From: Hemileia vastatrix
Taxonomy: Eukaryota > Basidiomycota > Pucciniomycetes > Pucciniales > Zaghouaniaceae
Reading direction: 5' to 3'
Assembly (NCBI GenBank): GCA_030280995.1
Contig: JASXTE010000014.1
Coordinates: 23,098,150-23,162,149, forward strand
Length of the DNA: 64,000 bases
How positions within the stretch are numbered: the stretch's first letter is position 1; every line of letters starts with the position of its first letter. Of the stretch, positions 58,000 through 64,000 are shown piece after piece. The notes below the pieces were generated by a model, which had not been told where the DNA came from, did no database searches, and saw nothing but the letters and a program-made list of their open reading frames with translations. The translations under genes and the position numbers were made by a program.

Positions 58000-59255
58000 T
58001 TTCAGCCAGGCTATACCAGGAGCCCAGTAAATGTTATGTTAATTTACTGGAACCAAAAGAGGGCGTAAAAATATGCATTTTATGTATATATTAATACATA
58101 TTTTATTGCATAATAAAATTATATAAGTATCTTATTTAATATAAATAAAATAAGGGTTATATTAATTTTATTGTTATATAATTTATTGATACATTTAAAT
58201 TAAGAATGATATATTTTATATTCTATAAACTATGGCGCATTTTTATGTATTTAATAAATATAAATTAATAATTAATTAATTATAAACATATATTATAATT
58301 ATAAGTGTAAAATTAACTTATAATGTAATTAAATTAATTAATTAAATTTATATATTAAATAAGGCCTTACATATCTTATTAAACAATAATATTGGGTGCT
58401 TTTTGACCCTTAATTGTGTCAGGAAATTATTATATAAATTAAACTACTTATTTAACATAATATTAAAATCCTCACTTTAAATTAAAAATATGATTAAATT
58501 ATTTACTTGTTTCAACTAAATTAATTATTAAGTCACTAAAATAGTTAAAACAAATTATTAATTTTCCTTTACAATTGAATTAAATTAATTACTAAAATTG
58601 TTGCATCAAAATATTCTTTTTGTTTCAATTAAAGCCCTTAACAAAACATTTTAATACTTTTTTTAGATTTTTTTACTCACAGTTATTATGCTTCAGACTT
58701 TCTAAGTTACTCATTATTTTAATTAACTAGTTTGGGAAACTATGATGGGAAAATTAGCCTCTTACTCATGGGTTTAAGTAGTTGTTTCATGTTTTTCTCT
58801 CAATATCTATGTTTTAGTTATATTCTTTTATATTCTTGTTTTACTTTATTACTATTTTTAAATACTCATTTGTGGCACTTCAGAGGATCCCTTTCAAAAA
58901 AAAAGACCTTGTATAATCCCCTGTATCCTCATCACTTACTTACTCATCATAAATTAAACATTACATTACATTTTATTATTTTGTGGCGCTTCAGTCCTCT
59001 TAAATTACTAAATAAAATTAATAGGTTGTTTTAAGATTTTTAATAGTTATCTAGTTGATATTTGAACAGAGAGAAAAAATAAGATACTTTCTAGTATAAC
59101 CAATTCAACCCTCTTCATCTTTTGTCTACCAAAGTAGTTATTTCATTGTCACATAATCCTTTCTTTCTGTCTTCTTTTCTTCCATTTCATTTCTATCCTC
59201 TTCTTCTTTCCTTTCTATCCTCTTCTTTCCTTCCTTCTAGACGAACTGGCTGACA
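58000..59255 (+). repeat. Solo LTR of the A/B family, TSD GTTAT
   Basis: 1256 bp, starting TTTCAGCCAGGCTATACC (first TGT changed to TTT) and ending actggctgaca. Perfect GTTAT flanks (57,995-57,999 and 59,256-59,260). It contains gtggcgcttcag like the A LTR. The plus-strand frame at 58,732-59,034 lies inside it and is not a gene. Confidence 0.94.
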
Positions 59256-60010
59256 GTTATACTATGAAAAGGAGGAAATATGTTTGGAAATAAGACCATC
59301 TTTTTTCTAGTAGGCTCCAATCCCTTAATCCTTTTGTGATTCAAGAATAACTCAGCTTTAATCCCACAGGAGCTATCATGCTCAGTGTTTGGCGCATTCT
59401 CTTCCCACAAGAATTAAAAATTAGCTTAAACTAAATCAAATAAAAGATAGGGATTGGCACCAGTCATCAGGTGCCCACATTTTTTTTCTAATGCTTATCA
59501 TGTAAAGAAATTTAGACTAGACATCTGGAAATATTTTGGTTTCAAGGAATAACTCATAACATAAATATGGTAAAGACCTTGACTTGGCTCAGTGCAATCC
59601 TGTTTATTTTCTAGCTATGAGGACAATAAACAGAGTATTATGTATAAACAAGGTTAATTCTGTCTTCATATAAGATACCCACGTTAAAAAAATTTGGAAA
59701 TTCTACCCAGACAAACAAGTAGAGATGTATAATAAGTATTGAGGTTGAAATTTAACAGGGGGTATAAAAGTTAGAAATATTCCATTTCAAAATACCTCTT
59801 TTTTCCACCAAATCAACCATGATTATTTTTTAAAATATGCCATATTGTGCCCAAAAACCTTCTTTTTACTGAGAATTAATGTCAATTTTGGGGCTTTCTA
59901 TTTGTGATGTGAAGAATGTTTTAAATAATTAAAAATTTCCAACCTTGATTCCCCCTAATGAGAATATAAAGAATTTTTTTACTAAGGATTTTAATTTTTT
60001 TTATCTTTTG
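59256..60010. other. Intergenic DNA, no gene seen
   Basis: The only structure noted is the short palindromic motif gattggcaccagtcatcaggtgcc at 59,452-59,475, shared with 53,888. Confidence 0.5.
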
Positions 60011-62395
60011 TAGAGATTTATAATCTGTATTGAGTTTGAAAATTAAAAAAATTTAAAGGAAATTATTGAACAAGAATTTTTCCTTTCATTTTTTCCTTAG
60101 TAGAAATTTAAAATCAGCACTGAAGTTGAATATTAAAAAATTAAAAGAAAATATTGAGTAAGGATTTAGCTTTTCATTTCTTTCATTTTATTTTTATATT
60201 TTTCATCTCAACTCTTTTAACTTTTTTTTTCTTTATCTTTTTATCTTTCAAAAAAAATTTAACTTTTTTTTTCTTTTTTCTCTTTTTTAAATTCTTTACC
60301 TTTCTAATTTATAATTTTTAATTTTTTTTTCTTTTTTTACCTTTTTCTTAACCTTTTTATTGTTTTACTTTTCTTAATTTTATTCATTTTTTTCATTCTC
60401 ATTTTCCTTTTTTTATTTTTTATTTTTATTTTTTCATTTTTATTTTTAATTTTCCTTTTATTTTTTTTTATTTTTTACTTTTTTAATTTATTAATTTATT
60501 AATTTTTTAATTTTTTAATTTTTTAATTTTTTAATTTTTATATTTTTTAATTTTTTTTTTTTAGAATTTTTAATTTTTAAATTTTTAAATTTTTAAATTT
60601 TAATCTTTTTTTTGTTTATTTGATTTTCCTATTATTTTATATATTTATTCTTTTTCTTTTTTTTCTTTTTTAATTTTTTAATTTTTTAATTTTTTCATTA
60701 TTTCTTCTTCCTTATCTTTTTGTTTTTTTTTGTTTTTTTTGTTTTTTTCCTTTTTTTTCATTTTTTCATTTTTTCATTTTTTCATTTTTTCATTTTTTCA
60801 TTTTTTTCATTTTTTTAAGTTTTTTAATTTTTTTCTTCTTTGTTTTTGATTTTCTGATTTTTTTAATTTATTCATTTTTCATTTTTTTCTTCTTTCTTTT
60901 CATTTTGTTTTTGATTTTTGATTTTTGATTTTTTTTTCTTTTTTTTCTTTTTCCTTTTCTTTTTGATTTTTTTTTCTTTTTTTCATATTTTTCTTCTTAC
61001 TTTTCTTTTTGATTTTTTTTTCTTTTTTTTTCTTTTTTTTTCTTTTTTTCTTTTTTTTCTTTTTTTTCTTTTTTTTTTTTTTCTTTTTTTCTTTTTTTCT
61101 TTTTTTCTTTTTTTCTTTTTTTCTTTTTTTCTTTTTTTCTTTTTTTCTTTTTTTCTTTTTTTCTTTTTTTCTTTCTTTTTTCTTTTTTTCTTTTTTTCTT
61201 TTTTTCTTTTTTTCTTTTTTTCTTTTTTTCTTTTTTTCTTTTTTTCTTTTTTTCTTTTTTTCTTTTTTTCTTTTTTTCTTTTTTTCTTTTTTTCTTTTTT
61301 TCTTTTTTTCTTTTTTTCTTTTTTTCTTTCTTTTTTCTTTTTTTCTTTTTTTCTTTTTTTCTTTTTTTCTTTTTTTCTTTTTTTCTTTTTTTCTTTCTTT
61401 TTTCTTTTTTTCTTTTTTTCTTTTTTTCTTTTTTTCTTTTTTTCTTTTTTTCTTTTTTTTTATTTTTTTATTTTTTTTTCTTTTTTTCTTTTTTTCTTTT
61501 TTTCTTTTTTTCTTTTTTTCTTTCTTTCTTTTTTTCTTTTTTTCTTTTTTTCTTTTTTTCTTTTTTTTCTTTTTTTCTTTTTTTCTTTTTTTCTTTTTTT
61601 CTTTTTTTCTTTTTTTCTTTTTTTCTTTTTTTCTTTTTTTCTTTTTTTCTTTTTTTCTTTTTTTCTTTTTTTCTTTTTTTCTTTTTTTCTTTTTTTCTTT
61701 TTTCTTTTTTTACATTTTTTCATTTCTTCATTTTATTCATTTTTATTCATTTTTTCTTTATCCTGTTCTTTTTGATTTTTTTTTTTTTTTTTTTTGATTT
61801 TTTTGATTTTTTTCCTCTTCCTTTTCTTTTTGATTTTTTTCTTCTTCCTTTTTGTTTTGATTTTTTTATTTTTTTTCATTTTTTTCATTTTTTTATTTTT
61901 TTTCATTTTTTTCATTTTTTCATTTTTTTCATTTTTTTCAATTTTTTCAATTTTTTCATTTTCCAGTTCTTTTTGATTTTTGATTATTATTTTTTTGATT
62001 TTTTTCTTCTTCCTTTTCTTTTTGATTTCTTTTTGATTTTTTTCTATTTACTTTTTGTTTTGATTTTTTGATTTTTTTCATTTTTTCATTTTTTTCTTCT
62101 TCCTGTTCTTTTTGATTTTTTTGGTTTTTGTCTTCTTCCTGTTCTTTTTGATTTTTGACTTTTTTTTTTTCTTTTTTTCTTTTTTTCGTTTTTATCTTTT
62201 TTTTCTTCTTCCTTTTATTTTTTATTTTTTATTTTTATTTTTTCTTCTTCTTCCTTTTCTTTTTCTTTTTTTTTTTTGATTTTTTGATATTTTTTCTTCT
62301 TCCTTATCTTTTTGATTTTTTTGATTTTTTCCATTTTTTCATTTTTCTATTTTTCCATTTTTTTTATTTTTTTTGCTTCTTTTTACCTATAGCGC
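60011..62395. repeat. T-rich low-complexity tract with a (CT7)n array
   Basis: It opens with two imperfect ~90-bp tandem units (60,011-60,103; 60,104-60,190; each tagaRatttaWaatc...attgagtttga-like). T-rich sequence follows, including ttttttcat and aattttt runs. 61,020-61,710 is a long, fairly regular array of an 8-bp C+7T unit, the complement of the (A7G)n array at 31,043. 61,800-62,340 shows a decayed longer unit (cttcttccttttctttttga). Phe/Ser/Leu-only frames are artefacts. Confidence 0.92.
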
Positions 62396-62802
62396 TGCTT
62401 GAGTTTGGAAATTAGTATCTTCATGTTAAGTAAGCACAAGTTTTAATCTATAATAGTGATTATATTTATAACAATGTAGCTCAAGATTGTGCTAAACTTT
62501 TGATTTTTTGGGTTGCCAAATCCCTTTGACTTCTTCACTGCTGTCATAACATTAGTAATGGGTTGGAAAATGTTATTTTCTGAAGAAGACAAGTTTAATA
62601 GAATTACAAAAGGCCTTCCACTCTTGGTATTTTTCGCACATAAAAAAAGGGGGGGAATGTTATAGTATTCATTGAAAGTTGTATAAAAGATTATGCTTCA
62701 AAGCAGACAAAAAAAAAATGCAGTTTTTATAAACAGGTAAAAATGAAGTTTTATAAACTTTTGTTTTTTTTTCTTGGTTTGGATCATTTTCAAATGACCA
62801 AC
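62396..62802. other. Edge of T-rich repeat and kinase 3' flank
   Basis: 62,397-62,445 is the inverted copy of the edge at 15,686-15,735. At 62,645 a purine run (aaaaaaagggggggaa) precedes TGTTATAG, which looks like a polypurine tract and LTR start. No second LTR end was found, so this is only noted. The rest would include the 3' untranslated region of the kinase gene. Confidence 0.4.
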
Positions 62803-64000
62803 CTAGAAATCATCAAAAATCCCATGATACAGATCTATCATTCCTTCTGGTGATGCGATATGGGCATCGGGAAACTCATCAAAATTACACAAGTCGGTAT
62901 CAGATTCAAGAGTGGGAAGTAATGGCGGAGTAGCTTTACGCATCGAGATATTGTCCCAATTAAGAGGTTTGAACCATTCATGCTGCTGGATGGAATCTTG
63001 ACCTTTACTAAACAATGGTCTATTTTTTGGTTCGAAATTCAAGACTTTTTTAAGTAAATCTTTTATGTCTTCAGACATGGTAGAACTAAATTTAGGAGAA
63101 CTACACGACGTTTTTGCGTATATTTCTTCGAAGCCGTCTCCTGAAAACCATTGGTTATGAAAATGAGACAAGAGGTCTTGATTAAACTTGAAGAAATACT
63201 TGCCAGGACTTTCTCTTTCAAATGGTGCATTCCCCATCGCCATTATATAAATCAATATACCCCACGAATACCAGTCAGAGGAAAAAGTATAAACTTCTTC
63301 TCCATAAACCTCTGGGGCTGCATATTCTGGAGTTCCACACACAGAGCTTGCATAACCTTTTGAGGTAAGTTTAGAAAGGCCGAAATCAACGATTTTTATA
63401 TGTCCATCTCTGCAAAGCATTACATTGTTTAATTTCATATCTCGATAAATAATTCCGATCCGGTGGAGATAATCTAACGCCACCGCTATTTCGGCTGCAT
63501 AGAATTTGTTTGTGAGCTCTGGGAGAACCTTGAGAAGCCCACCAATGTGAAGAAGAATAAAAATGATTAAATTGAGGATCAAAGCGACGAAGATCAGCTA
63601 TCCGATGAATGAGAACCTACTCCCGAACGAATAATAAGCGAACGAAGATCTCCACCTGGAAGAAATTCCATAACCATATAGAGATTAACCGCATCAACAA
63701 AAGTTCCTACCAGCTCAACAATGAAGGGGCAGCACACATTGAGCAAAATTTCACGTTCTTCATAAATTCGTGATACATGCTTTTCTTCAAAAGTTTGACG
63801 CTTGCTGAAAACCTATTGCGGGCCAAAGATGAAAAATGCGCGATCAATAGATAAATAAGTAAAACATTTTCTTTGGATAAAATTAGTGCATCAATAAATG
63901 AATTGGTGAATGAAATACTTTGATAGCATATACTTTCTCCTGTTTAAGAGTTTTTGCAGCAAAAACTGTGCCATAACTTCCTTTTCCGATCACTCGAATT
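62803..64000 (-). CDS. PKA-like AGC Ser/Thr kinase, 5' end beyond window
   Basis: Three exons are in view on the minus strand: 64,000-63,919, 63,812-63,621 and 63,528-62,803 (stop TAG 62,803-62,805), 332 residues. The introns (63,918-63,813, gtatt...aatag; 63,620-63,529, gtaggt...tcaag) both fall between codons. The glycine loop is GKGSYGTV and the ATP lysine is in YAIK at the end of the first visible exon. FLPGGDLRSLI, FYAAEIAVALDYLH, catalytic loop YRDMKLNN, DFGLSKL and the activation segment SVCGTPEYAAPEV follow; these last are typical AGC features. The tail has PPLLPTLES, NFDEFPD and ends F-D-D-F, matching the C-terminal FxxF hydrophobic motif of PKA catalytic subunits. It is expected to phosphorylate Ser/Thr in basic motifs. 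Whether it is the orthodox PKA subunit or a divergent AGC kinase needs the missing N-terminus. No lesions seen once both introns are removed. Confidence 0.9.

Noticed and set aside
58732..59034. 100-codon plus-strand ORF
   Set aside because: It is inside the solo LTR 58,000-59,255, with no similarity to a protein I know.
60918..62415. Phe/Ser/Leu-rich ORFs up to 285 codons that look like membrane proteins, and Lys-rich minus-strand frames
   Set aside because: They are open only because T-rich simple sequence lacks stops; there is no domain or start context.
62640..62660. Polypurine tract plus LTR start (ggggggaa then TGTTATAG)
   Set aside because: No matching LTR end or second copy could be found before the kinase stop codon.

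Overview
The window is AT-rich, repeat-dominated eukaryotic DNA, best explained as a fungal genome. The evidence is chromodomain-bearing Ty3/gypsy retrotransposons, short GT-AG introns (about 58-106 nt) and a PKA-like AGC kinase gene. The integrase and RT of the main retroelement clade resemble those I know from basidiomycete rust fungi (Pucciniales), but the host assignment is inference. There is no bacterial-type operon, CRISPR array or rRNA, and I recognised no tRNA.

Layout. 1-17.6 kb is a nested stack. Ty3 element A (pol plus 3' LTR, to 4465) sits inside the 5' LTR of an older, broken relative, B (4466-13291). B sits inside a decayed LTR of a third family, C (13292-14347 plus 15624-15685). 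That LTR is also split by an inverted solo LTR of the A type (14348-15618, TSD ATTAA). An A-rich low-complexity tract follows. 17,673-27,392 is a complete, very young family C element (C1: 1500-bp LTRs with one difference, TSD GTTAT). 27.4-33.8 kb holds non-coding AT-rich DNA and a small DNA transposon-like unit (about 31.0-32.8 kb) with a palindromic terminal motif, an (A7G)n array and a broken trihelix/Myb-like gene. 33,812-43,538 is a second complete family C element (C2, TSD CAAAA). 44.2-48.2 kb contains another copy of the palindromic repeat, an A-rich minisatellite and a dead PIF/Harbinger transposase on the minus strand. 48,318-53,887 is an old Tf2-like chromodomain element (D) with ~315-bp LTRs. 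Two solo LTRs with perfect 5-bp duplications follow (56,334-57,831, AGAAT; 58,000-59,255, GTTAT). Next comes a 2-kb T-rich tract with a (CT7)n array. The only host gene recognised, a three-exon (in view) PKA-like kinase, runs off the right edge on the minus strand.

The most interesting signal is at the 5' end of the family C (and B) retrotransposons. A long gag-pol reading frame is overlapped by a 149-codon frame. All ten C1/C2 differences inside it are amino-acid changing in the long frame, but six are silent and three of the other four conservative in the short frame. The short frame, not the long one, therefore appears to be the selected Gag N-terminus. It can be reached from the first ATG by removing a 58-nt GTAAGT...TTACAG intron; the same phase relation holds in B with 64 nt. 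A second splice-like pair flanks the leader. How translation then enters the capsid/pol frame (-1 frameshift, a second intron or reinitiation) is unresolved.
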